20,056 nucleotides of DNA from Bacteroidota bacterium (GTDB lineage Bacteria; Bacteroidota; Ignavibacteria; Ignavibacteriales; Ignavibacteriaceae): contig JAEXTR010000240.1 in the NCBI GenBank assembly GCA_023406915.1, positions 1 to 20,056 of the forward strand, given 5' to 3'. Within the stretch, counting starts at the first letter, position 1, and each line of letters begins with the position of its first letter. The notes below the pieces were generated by a model, which did no database searches, had not been told where the DNA came from, and was given only the letters and a program-made list of their open reading frames with translations. Of the stretch, positions 1 to 7,200 are shown one piece after another. The position numbers were made by a program, and so were the translations under genes.

Positions 1-105
1 AAAGAGATATTGAAATGGGAGCCTGCGGTTGCACGCAAAGAAGGTTTATTCAGAACACTTGAATACTTTAAACGGAAACTGACTTCACCGATTACTGATG
101 TCTAA
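1..105 (+). CDS. NAD-dependent nucleotide-sugar epimerase/decarboxylase, C-terminal fragment (UDP-xylose synthase-like)
   Basis: Only the last 34 codons are inside the window; the gene enters from the left edge in the frame beginning at base 1 and stops with TAA at 103-105. The readable tail has the pattern LKWEPAVARKEGLFRTLEYF followed by a short basic end. This is how the extended short-chain dehydrogenase/reductase sugar epimerases end, and it looks most like UDP-glucuronate decarboxylase (UXS) and dTDP-glucose dehydratase relatives (family knowledge: LGWxPxxxLxEGLxxTIxYF). The protein would act in the cytoplasm on a nucleotide sugar for the polysaccharide made by the genes downstream. Its last 8 bases overlap the next gene, which supports one operon. 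The exact substrate cannot be decided from a C-terminal tail. Confidence 0.6.
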   Translation, partial: KEILKWEPAVARKEGLFRTLEYFKRKLTSPITDV

Positions 106-1618
106 GTCGTTTCTTTCTTCGGTAGCAGGTGCTTCTTTACTCATTATCGGTGTAAATATTGCGAGTAAAGGAATTGGCTTTCTAAGAGAGATCATTTTTG
201 CGGGTTCGTTTGGGTTGTCAAAGGATTATGATCTGTATCTATTGGGGACTGCAATTCCTTTTGTGCTGAATAATGCAATTTATTATCTGGCGCAAAATTT
301 CTTCTTACCGTTCTATAATCAAGAAAAACGGCAATCTGGTTTTCACGAAAGCTTCTTTTTATCCAAAAACATACTGCTCTTTTTTATCAGTGGTGCTGGT
401 GTTGGTGCATTACTCTTTCTTGCCTCACAGTTCATCGGTTCTGTTTCGGGAAATAATTCCAATGGCGAGAGTGAGTCAATAGCAGTTGTTGTGTTACGGA
501 TTCTTGCTCTTTCAATCCCGGTTCATGCAGTTATTTCGATTGCCAGTGCCTACCTCCAGGCGAAGTATGACTTTAAACTCGCAATCATTAGTCAGGTAAT
601 ACCTAATATCTTTGTAATTATTTTCGTGCTGGCTTGGGGGGGGAGTCTCGGAGTTATTGCAATTCCGCTTGGTTATTTAATGGGATCAATAATCCAGCTC
701 AGCATGATACTGTTCAAAGTGAAAGGGCTACTCTATTTTCGAAAAGTCAGTTTCTTACAGATTCTGTCTTCATCCGGAACCTCTCTTGGGTTGGTTGTGA
801 TTATTGAGCTGTCAGGGCAGGTGAGTGTAATTGTTGACCGGATGTTCCTTTCTGAAGTGGATACTGGCGGCATAGCAGCATTAAGCTATGCATCAACGAT
901 ATTTACACTTCCTATATCTGTTATCGCGTTAGCGTTTGCAACAGCAATTTTTCCAAAACTCTCAGAACTTGCATCGGGGCATCAATGGAGCAAGCTCAAC
1001 GAAACTTTTAAGCAGGCAATTGATATCAGTAACTTTACTTTCATTCCAATTGCGGCAATACTGTACTTTTTTGGAGATGTTATTATTCAACTTCTCTATC
1101 AAAGGGGTAAATTCGATCAGCATGCCACGCTCCTGACAGCTTCAGCCCTCAAGTATTATGCAATCGGATTAGTTTTTATGGCGGGATCAGGGATCGTACA
1201 TAAGCTAATGTTAGGTGCTGGTCATATCAAAGCTTTGAGTATCATGATGTTTTCGACAGTCATAATAAAGATAATTGGCAATCTAGCGTTGGTCCCTGAA
1301 ATGGGGTTTCAAGGGATGGCGCTTTCAACATCCATTAGTTATATAATGTTGTTTCTTATGCCATTTCTGTATATTATTTGTCAGCATCGAATGAAGCTGC
1401 TGAAGCAATTCACCTTTCAGTTCCTTCTTGCTGTAGCCAATCTGGTAATAAGTCTTTTCATTACGAAAGTGGTAACCGGTTTTGAAATGACAAGTGTCCC
1501 AAGCGGTTTGATTTCCATTATTTCCTTTGTCTTTTTATACACCCTCATTGGCTTTGTTTTTCGGCTAAGCGCGGTTCGCAGTATTGTCTCAATAATGAAT
1601 GGGTTGCATTCGAGATGA
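98..1618 (+). CDS. MurJ/MviN-family lipid-linked oligosaccharide flippase
   Basis: A 506-residue polytopic inner-membrane protein of about 14 hydrophobic segments, the usual MurJ length. It carries MviN/MurJ family signatures: GFLRE near residue 30 followed by a conserved Asp near 45 (KDYDLYL); the central block VDRMFLSEVDTGGIAALSYA; then FATAIFPKLSELA; and a late block ending in VPEMGFQGMALSTSISY. MurJ proteins flip lipid II. Here the gene sits among glycosyltransferases and a Wzy-like protein, so I infer that it flips the undecaprenyl-linked repeat unit of this polysaccharide in place of a classical Wzx. The ATG overlaps the upstream stop by 8 nt (ATGTCTAA), and no good SD is seen, so start by translational coupling is likely. 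A run of eight G residues lies inside the gene at 636-643. It could also be the cell's housekeeping MurJ, but the location argues against that. Confidence 0.82.
   Translation: MSKSFLSSVAGASLLIIGVNIASKGIGFLREIIFAGSFGLSKDYDLYLLGTAIPFVLNNAIYYLAQNFFLPFYNQEKRQSGFHESFFLSKNILLFFISGAGVGALLFLASQFIGSVSGNNSNGESESIAVVVLRILALSIPVHAVISIASAYLQAKYDFKLAIISQVIPNIFVIIFVLAWGGSLGVIAIPLGYLMGSIIQLSMILFKVKGLLYFRKVSFLQILSSSGTSLGLVVIIELSGQVSVIVDRMFLSEVDTGGIAALSYASTIFTLPISVIALAFATAIFPKLSELASGHQWSKLNETFKQAIDISNFTFIPIAAILYFFGDVIIQLLYQRGKFDQHATLLTASALKYYAIGLVFMAGSGIVHKLMLGAGHIKALSIMMFSTVIIKIIGNLALVPEMGFQGMALSTSISYIMLFLMPFLYIICQHRMKLLKQFTFQFLLAVANLVISLFITKVVTGFEMTSVPSGLISIISFVFLYTLIGFVFRLSAVRSIVSIMNGLHSR
636..643 (+). repeat. 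G8 homopolymer tract inside the flippase gene
   Basis: Eight consecutive G residues encode part of the Trp-Gly-Gly stretch at about residues 180-182 of the MurJ-like flippase. It is the longest G or C run I noticed in a window of fairly low GC; the others I saw are six or fewer. Gain or loss of one G would shift the frame in the first half of the gene. Whether the tract varies in the population cannot be seen here. Confidence 0.9.
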
Positions 1619-1621
1619 GGG
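1617..1621 (+). promoter_or_regulatory. Shine-Dalgarno site deciding the GT9 start
   Basis: GAGGG lies 5 nt before the ATG at 1627 and overlaps the flippase stop codon (TGA, 1616-1618). This makes 1627 a better start than the in-frame ATG at 1615, which has no comparable site. Ribosomes finishing the flippase would end directly on this SD, a classic coupling layout. Confidence 0.55.
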
Positions 1622-1626
1622 ACAAA

Positions 1627-2700
1627 ATGATAAGAGTAATTATTAAATTTATACTTCTGCCATTGAGAGGAATACATCTATTATTTAGACTTATCCCTAC
1701 GAGCAAAGGGGATGAAGTAGTTATTCTTGCATTGAAGAGAATTGGTGATACAGTACTTATGCTCCCAGCGCTGAGGGAGTATCTGCGTTATCAATCAAGT
1801 AATCAAGTAGTAATCGTATGCCATGCTTCAAATGCTGATATTATTAGGAGATATGTTCCGGGGGTAACATGCCTGATTCCTGACAGGTCTGACTTATTCA
1901 AGCACTACCCGATTCCTGGTTTAGGTTTCCTCAAGAGAGTACGTTCGAGGAATACAAGGCTTATTATTGACGCTACCGGGGATTATTCCTCAACTCCCTA
2001 CTTGTTTTGTAACCGCACTACTGATATTATTGGTGCGAATTTATTAAAATATCAGTTTCTTTATTCAAGGTTTATACCGATTCGCACAACTCCGCACCTC
2101 CATGACTTATACTTTGACATATTCAAGGATTGCGATGCCAGAATTAGCAGAGACTTTCATGGCTTTCCAAGTAAGAAAAGAAAAATTTTAACCATTGGAA
2201 TGAACCCATCAGCTGGATGGTCAGCTAAACAATGGAGTACGAACAGATTTTTTGCTTTGGCAAGGCTGTTACAATCAGAGTATTCTATAAAATGGATCAT
2301 ACAACCAGGATCGCTGCATGAAGATTATTATATGGCGTTGAAATTAGAAGGTATTGCAGTAACTGAGACAAACACCGTGGATGATTTATTAACAGCATTG
2401 TCAGAGGTTGATTTGTTCATTGGAAATGATTCTGGTCCTATACATCTTGCTGCTTTAGCTGGAGTTTCAACATTTGCGATTTACGGACCAACTAATCCAG
2501 ATTATATCAAGCCGGTTGGTGATCATCATGGATTTGTAAGAACAACATTGCCTTGCATCCCGTTACAAGAACATTACTGTTTTACTGATGCAGGATATAC
2601 ATGTCCCTCATTTGAGTGTATGGCGATGCTGACGGTGAATGAAGTTTTCACATCACTCAGGCATTTTATAGAAAGATTAGATCAGATAAATAATGAGTAA
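1627..2700 (+). CDS. Glycosyltransferase family 9 (heptosyltransferase-like)
   Basis: About 357 residues, normal for GT9, a GT-B-fold family that uses ADP-heptose or related donors. The first Rossmann half opens with VVILALKRIGDTVLMLPALR, matching the family's R-x-x-GD-x-x-x-x-P-A-L signature. The second half has MNPSAGWSAKQW and then IGNDSGPIHLAALAGV followed by IYGPTNP, the donor-site motif of heptosyltransferases. The C-terminal Cys-rich segment (PCIPLQEHYCF, CPSFECM) is also typical of GT9. It is probably cytoplasmic and membrane-associated, adding one sugar to the growing lipid-linked unit. Donor identity is not readable. I chose the ATG at 1627 over 1615 because of the SD at 1617-1621; the 1615 start would add four residues. 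The 3' end overlaps the next gene by 8 nt. Confidence 0.85.
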   Translation: MIRVIIKFILLPLRGIHLLFRLIPTSKGDEVVILALKRIGDTVLMLPALREYLRYQSSNQVVIVCHASNADIIRRYVPGVTCLIPDRSDLFKHYPIPGLGFLKRVRSRNTRLIIDATGDYSSTPYLFCNRTTDIIGANLLKYQFLYSRFIPIRTTPHLHDLYFDIFKDCDARISRDFHGFPSKKRKILTIGMNPSAGWSAKQWSTNRFFALARLLQSEYSIKWIIQPGSLHEDYYMALKLEGIAVTETNTVDDLLTALSEVDLFIGNDSGPIHLAALAGVSTFAIYGPTNPDYIKPVGDHHGFVRTTLPCIPLQEHYCFTDAGYTCPSFECMAMLTVNEVFTSLRHFIERLDQINNE

Positions 2701-3700
2701 TAAATTAAAAATTGGCATAGCTATCGCTGCATATAATGAGGAGGTGCATCTTCCACTCTTATTGGATGCAATTCTTCGACAGCCGGGAATTGAGAGTGTC
2801 GTAAAAATTGCTGTTGCTGACAGTAATTCGACTGACAATTCTGCCACGATTATTAAGCGCTTTGAAGAGCAAAATAGTACTATAACATATCTTTTAAACA
2901 CACAGAGAATTACTCCTATTTCAATGAATATGGGGTTTCAGGAGTGTGTAACAGCTGGCGCAGACATTATCGTTAACCTTGTGGCACATGGTTCAATCAG
3001 TAGTGACTTCATCGTAAAGTTGCAAGCACTTGCGGCAGCCAAAAAGGATGTGCACATTTTTAATGCAGCTCTTGATTTTTTACCACCACAGAGCGAAACT
3101 GAAGAGGCGATTCAGCTGTTTACCCTTTCTCGTTTCGGTAGAAACTGGAAAAAATACTATAATATGAAGGAGGCTGTTGATGGGCCAAGTTCTGGAATAA
3201 TTTGCGTCCGCAGAGAAGTAGTTGAAAAGATCGGATATTTTGATGAAGGTCTCATTCGAAATCAGGATATTGATTTTGTGACCAGAGCTATAAAGGCTGG
3301 ATTTCGGGTTCAGACAGTACCTGAGATTATCTACCACTATCGTACAAGGCAGACAGTTTCATCACACTATCATCAGATGTACCGTACTGGACTCTTCATC
3401 GCTAAAGGAGCGAAAAATTTGAAATTGAAGCATAAAATACCAGGTCTTTTTTATGCTGTGCTCCTCCTGCTTCTGGCAATTGGGTTATCGGGGTTTGTCC
3501 TGGAGACCCCCATTATTGCCCAGGGGGGATTCATTGCTCTTGGGGTAATACTAGCAGTATATGTTACAGGTATGCTTATCGAGGGGGTGAGCATCAAGAA
3601 TCAATCATTTGGTTCACTCCTTCGTTTCATGAATATCGTCATAATCTCACACTTTGCTTATGGTGTTGGTACTCTCATGGGAATTATCAAGAAGCAATAG
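2693..3700 (+). CDS. Glycosyltransferase family 2, ExoA-like, with C-terminal membrane helices
   Basis: 335 residues. A GT-A domain occupies roughly residues 5-225: IGIAIAAYNEE at the N-terminus, AVADSNSTDNS near 41-51 (nucleotide-binding Asp), QRITPISMNMGF near 71-82, GPSSGIICVRREVV near 164-177, and RNQDIDF near 189-195, the usual acidic acceptor-site motif. Three hydrophobic segments follow, at about 252-270, 278-298 and 311-330. The layout resembles succinoglycan glycosyltransferase ExoA. In that family I expect an Asp in the metal-binding D-[AG]-H motif, but here the place reads LVAHG, with Val at residue 97. The protein would transfer a sugar to the lipid-linked acceptor at the cytoplasmic face. 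The ATG overlaps the GT9 stop by 8 nt (ATGAGTAA), and no strong SD is visible. Donor and linkage are unknown. Confidence 0.83.
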   Translation: MSNKLKIGIAIAAYNEEVHLPLLLDAILRQPGIESVVKIAVADSNSTDNSATIIKRFEEQNSTITYLLNTQRITPISMNMGFQECVTAGADIIVNLVAHGSISSDFIVKLQALAAAKKDVHIFNAALDFLPPQSETEEAIQLFTLSRFGRNWKKYYNMKEAVDGPSSGIICVRREVVEKIGYFDEGLIRNQDIDFVTRAIKAGFRVQTVPEIIYHYRTRQTVSSHYHQMYRTGLFIAKGAKNLKLKHKIPGLFYAVLLLLLAIGLSGFVLETPIIAQGGFIALGVILAVYVTGMLIEGVSIKNQSFGSLLRFMNIVIISHFAYGVGTLMGIIKKQ

Positions 3701-3703
3701 ATT

Positions 3704-4597
3704 ATGGGTACAGCTATAGAACGATATTCAGAACTGTTCAAATTGCAAGGAAGGAATTTTACCGTTTTTGATGGTTCACTGTACATTTGTGAAAATCACA
3801 CGGTCAGGCAATTTGCATCAACAAAAGAGCAAAAGATGCTTGGGGAATCACAAGTTTCTGCTCTTTTAAGGGAATTAAAGGGGTATATTTTCATTGGGCA
3901 GTCAATAATTACAACTTCTGCTGAACCAGATTGGTATGCTGTTGTATGCGAGCAGGGCTTCAATGTTGACGAGTATCCTTCTGCAAAGACCCGAAGTGAA
4001 ATTAAGCGATCACTGAGACGCTGTAATGTCAGGAAAGTATCGGGTCAAGAGATAGTTGACCAGGCATTTGATGTGATGACGGATGCCATGAAAGGTCAAT
4101 TCTATTCAAGGAAAGAAATGGAGGGCAAGAAGCGATACCAAGAGCAATTCCTCTTACTTGATAACTTTCAGGATATCATAGATATATGGGGTGTATTTTC
4201 AGATGAGGAGTTAGTTGGGGTTGCTCAGAATTATAAGACTGGTCAATTGGAGGTAAACTATTCTTCAATTAAATTTAAGCCTCAGTTTCTGAGCCATTGT
4301 TCATCCTATGGACTCATTCACACTATGAACGAATTCTATCTGAAGCAGAGAAATGCAGTTCTGGTAAATGACGGGTACCGGAATGTTTATCATAAGACCA
4401 CTATTCAGCAAGTATTGCAGAAGCATTTCCATTTTTATAAACTACCTATGCGGCTTCAATTACACTTTCGTCAACCTGTTCGTTTCTTGGTGGATTCACT
4501 TCGACCATTTCGGCAAAGTATCGGTTCTTTAACTCCAAAGGCAGAGGCATTATTCTTGCTTGATGAGATCGAAAAAGGATACTCGACTAATGAATGA
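3704..4597 (+). CDS. GNAT/BioF2-like acyltransferase, polysaccharide-associated
   Basis: 297 residues, soluble, with no signal peptide or membrane segment. I do not recognise a named family member. The order of elements fits the GNAT-fold acyltransferases often found in polysaccharide clusters (BioF2/FemAB-like): a basic helix SEIKRSLRRC near 98-107, a central strand pair DIWGVFSDEELVGVAQNY near 160-177, a VNYSSIKF strand near 184-191, a helix SYGLIHTMNEFYLKQ near 201-215, and then DGYRNVYHKTTIQQVLQKHF near 223-242. It lies 3 nt after the GT2 gene and overlaps the aminotransferase gene by 8 nt. By analogy with aminotransferase and N-acetyltransferase pairs in amino-sugar pathways, I infer that it N-acylates the amino sugar made by the next enzyme. 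Transfer of an amino acid or fatty acyl group is an alternative. Function is inferred from fold impression and context only. Confidence 0.55.
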   Translation: MGTAIERYSELFKLQGRNFTVFDGSLYICENHTVRQFASTKEQKMLGESQVSALLRELKGYIFIGQSIITTSAEPDWYAVVCEQGFNVDEYPSAKTRSEIKRSLRRCNVRKVSGQEIVDQAFDVMTDAMKGQFYSRKEMEGKKRYQEQFLLLDNFQDIIDIWGVFSDEELVGVAQNYKTGQLEVNYSSIKFKPQFLSHCSSYGLIHTMNEFYLKQRNAVLVNDGYRNVYHKTTIQQVLQKHFHFYKLPMRLQLHFRQPVRFLVDSLRPFRQSIGSLTPKAEALFLLDEIEKGYSTNE

Positions 4598-5798
4598 AAA
4601 GAGAAATTATCAGGATCAGTTCATTCGTGAGATTAAAACATTCTTTTCGAAGGAGGCTGATTACAGCGTATCGCTTTTTAACAAAGGACGGATTGCGTTG
4701 TATGCTCTCTTAAAGTCGGCTGAAGTTCACGCTGGCGATGAAGTAATTGTTCCTGGTTTTACTTGTGTGGTAGTACCGAATGCTGTGCTGTACACAGGAG
4801 CAAAACCAGTATATGTAGATATTAACCCTGAAACACTTCTGCCGGCTCCTGATCGTGTTTCTGAAAAAGTATCTTCCCGGACTCGAGTCATCATCAGCCA
4901 AAATACGTTTGGGATTCCACAGGATACAAAGTCGCTCATGTCGACTTTTAATGGTACCGGTATAAAAATTATAGAAGATGCAGCACATGGTTTTGGTGGA
5001 AATACGAAAGGTGTGTTGAATGGAACGATGGCTGATGCAGCCTTTTTCTCCCTGCAATGGAACAAAATGTTTACAGCAGGAATAGGTGGCATCGCTGTAT
5101 CACGATCGGAAGAAATCTCCAGGAATCTTATAGACATTACGTCAAATATTCCCTTGCCATCATTTATCCAGGAACAATCTCTGGCTCTCCAAATACAACT
5201 AAGATCGGCATTTCTAACGCCATCGAATTACAATAGAATATTAAAGCTGTATCGGTTTCTGACCCTAAATGGTTTCCTAACAGGATCAAATGAAGGACAA
5301 GAGGTAACGGGTACACAAGTACCTGATAATTATCTGATGGGTATGGGTACTATTCAGGCGAGGGAAGGAATCAAAGGACTGCGACAGGTTGAGGAGAATG
5401 TAAAGCATAGACAGCGAATTGCTGCACTGTACAGAGTGGAGCTTTCTTCCCTTGGATTTCATCTGCCTTATGATGAAGTTGGGTCTGGTGTTACTTTTTT
5501 GAAGTATCCTGTCTTTGTGAAAGACAGGAAAAGAATCAATGAGCTCACTTTACAGCATGGCATTGAGATAAGCGATTGGTTTGCAACGCCACTCTATCCT
5601 GTGGAGGGCGACCTTTCACCATGGGGTTTCGCTCGAAAAGAATGCCCGGTTTCAGTTTCGTTATCATCTCATATCATTAATCTACCCACGCATCAGAAAA
5701 TTGATGACCGCCAGGTTGAGAAAACTATCGCTTTTATCAGGCGGTACAGAACTCAGTTTTTTTCTTCACCAATTGAATGTCTGCAAAAGAGAAATTAG
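4590..5798 (+). CDS. DegT/DnrJ/EryC1/StrS-family PLP sugar aminotransferase
   Basis: 402 residues from the ATG at 4590. Family landmarks run in order: a phosphate-binding loop NKGRIALYALLKS; GDEVIVPGFTCVVVPNAVL; IIEDAAHGFGG with the PLP-ring Asp at residue 130; and SLQWNKMFTAGIGG with the Schiff-base Lys at residue 159. The C-terminal half (VFVKDRKRINEL through INLPTHQKI) is also typical. These enzymes transaminate keto-sugars bound to a nucleotide, giving amino sugars. The Trp-Asn-Lys context replaces the more common HPTK, which points to a side branch of the family. The start at 4590 is preferred over TTG 4560 or ATG 4563 because AAGGA at 4575-4579 lies 10 nt upstream and gives the same 8-nt overlap (ATGAATGA) seen elsewhere in the cluster. 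Product sugar unknown. Confidence 0.88.
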   Translation: MNEKRNYQDQFIREIKTFFSKEADYSVSLFNKGRIALYALLKSAEVHAGDEVIVPGFTCVVVPNAVLYTGAKPVYVDINPETLLPAPDRVSEKVSSRTRVIISQNTFGIPQDTKSLMSTFNGTGIKIIEDAAHGFGGNTKGVLNGTMADAAFFSLQWNKMFTAGIGGIAVSRSEEISRNLIDITSNIPLPSFIQEQSLALQIQLRSAFLTPSNYNRILKLYRFLTLNGFLTGSNEGQEVTGTQVPDNYLMGMGTIQAREGIKGLRQVEENVKHRQRIAALYRVELSSLGFHLPYDEVGSGVTFLKYPVFVKDRKRINELTLQHGIEISDWFATPLYPVEGDLSPWGFARKECPVSVSLSSHIINLPTHQKIDDRQVEKTIAFIRRYRTQFFSSPIECLQKRN

Positions 5799-5799
5799 T

Positions 5800-7200
5800 A
5801 TGACATTCAGTCTAACACCGCGAATATATGTTTTAGTACTGGTACTCGCAGCTATATTAGTGGTTGTTGCTGAATACGTCTGGGTTTTTCCTATTATGGT
5901 TTTAGGCGCAATTCTCAGTTTGTTTTATTGGAAAGAAGAGTTCATCCCTCAGGCTTTCATTATAGCAGCATTGGTTCTGGTTGGTGATATTATACCACAA
6001 GGGAGAGTAGTAGTTAATTACGCCGGTTTTTTTGTACTTATTGTCTATTATGTCAGAAAGTTTGGTCTTTCGGTAGCAGATAGAAGAGTCTTCAGGGAGC
6101 CGATGTATGTTTGGGTAATTGGTATGTTTATTGCCTTCTGTATTTCCATGGTTTTCTCACGATATCCAGCCTCTGGCTTGATGCACCTGCTCAGGATGGT
6201 CGTTTTTTTTCTTATTATTCATCTACTTTACACTTTCTTAAAACACAACCAGAAACCCGGGAAATATATCGATGCCTACCTGATAGTAGCATTCATTCTC
6301 TCAATCAATGTACTCTACGGATTTGTCACTTCTGGATTTTCTCTTGTTCTTGACGAGGTTAACGCTCTATACAGGTTCAGTGGTCTGATTGAGAATGTCA
6401 ATAATCTGGGAACAATGCTCAGTATTGCAGTGCCGTTTTTCTTTTTCAGGGGTTATTTATCGATGGATCGGAGACTGAAACTGACCTACTACGGAATAGC
6501 TGGGATTGTTGTTTTTGCACTATTTCTGACAAATACCCGGTCAGCATTTCTTATAATGATTGTGTACACGCCGTTCTTCCTTTATTATGTAAATAAAAGA
6601 GCGTTGAAAATTATCTCTGTTTTTGGTGTTGTAGTTTTGACAGCATTTTTCTTTATTGAGCAGTTGTACCAACTGATGACACTCTTATTTCGCCTAGAGC
6701 GAATTTTCAGTGGGAGAGAAGTATTATGGGATACATCGATTAATATTATCAGTGACCGTTGGTTGTTCGGTATCGGACCAGGTGCATTCAGATTAGAGTC
6801 GTATAATTATCTTCCTGTGCTTATCGGGAGCATCGGAGAAGAGGCAGTCAGATTCCAAATGGGAATTATTGAGGTTGGTCATGCCCATAATTTCTATTTG
6901 TTCTATTTTTCGGAAATGGGGGTCGGTGGTTTAATTATTGCAGTTGCACTTCCAGTTGTCTTCCTTACTATTGCCTTTCAAAGTCTGAAATATTTCAAGA
7001 ATTCCAACCAGGAGGCATATTATACGGTGCTGGCAGTTCTGGGTACAGGACTTGGAATGTTCGTTAGAGGACTTATTGAAGCGAACAACCTCGCAACGTA
7101 TGGCTGGTTGACCGGAGACCTCAGTTTCTGGATGCTTTTCATGATAAACAGTTTTTATTACAGTATTATGCGGCACGAGAAAAAAAATGAGAATTCATAA
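5800..7200 (+). CDS. O-antigen polymerase/ligase family membrane protein (Wzy/WaaL-like)
   Basis: 466 residues from the ATG at 5800, one base after the aminotransferase stop. Upstream in-frame codons, back to 5581, lie inside the aminotransferase gene and read as a frame shadow, so they are excluded. The protein is hydrophobic almost throughout, with about 10-12 predicted membrane spans, and has a larger soluble loop at about residues 300-370 containing RLERIFSGREVLWDTSINII, then GIGPGAFRLESYNYL, then GHAHNFYLFYFSEMGVGG (His361 and His363). That loop, with an Arg-rich entry and an H-x-x-N/H-N motif before the last helices, is the Wzy_C/WaaL ligase signature. It would work at the periplasmic face, either polymerising repeat units or ligating them to lipid A-core or another acceptor. 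Sequence alone cannot separate the two roles. It overlaps the next gene by 14 nt. Confidence 0.8.
   Translation: MTFSLTPRIYVLVLVLAAILVVVAEYVWVFPIMVLGAILSLFYWKEEFIPQAFIIAALVLVGDIIPQGRVVVNYAGFFVLIVYYVRKFGLSVADRRVFREPMYVWVIGMFIAFCISMVFSRYPASGLMHLLRMVVFFLIIHLLYTFLKHNQKPGKYIDAYLIVAFILSINVLYGFVTSGFSLVLDEVNALYRFSGLIENVNNLGTMLSIAVPFFFFRGYLSMDRRLKLTYYGIAGIVVFALFLTNTRSAFLIMIVYTPFFLYYVNKRALKIISVFGVVVLTAFFFIEQLYQLMTLLFRLERIFSGREVLWDTSINIISDRWLFGIGPGAFRLESYNYLPVLIGSIGEEAVRFQMGIIEVGHAHNFYLFYFSEMGVGGLIIAVALPVVFLTIAFQSLKYFKNSNQEAYYTVLAVLGTGLGMFVRGLIEANNLATYGWLTGDLSFWMLFMINSFYYSIMRHEKKNENS

Noticed and set aside
4727..5137. 136-codon open frame on the - strand
   Set aside because: It is fully antisense to the aminotransferase with its conserved motifs, has no family signature, and is best explained as a frame shadow. 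The same holds for the - strand frame at 8463-8819.
5581..5799. N-terminal extension of the Wzy-like gene back to 5581
   Set aside because: It lies entirely inside the aminotransferase gene in another frame, and its polar, Arg/Leu-rich translation is unlike a polymerase N-terminus. ATG 5800 begins the first membrane helix.
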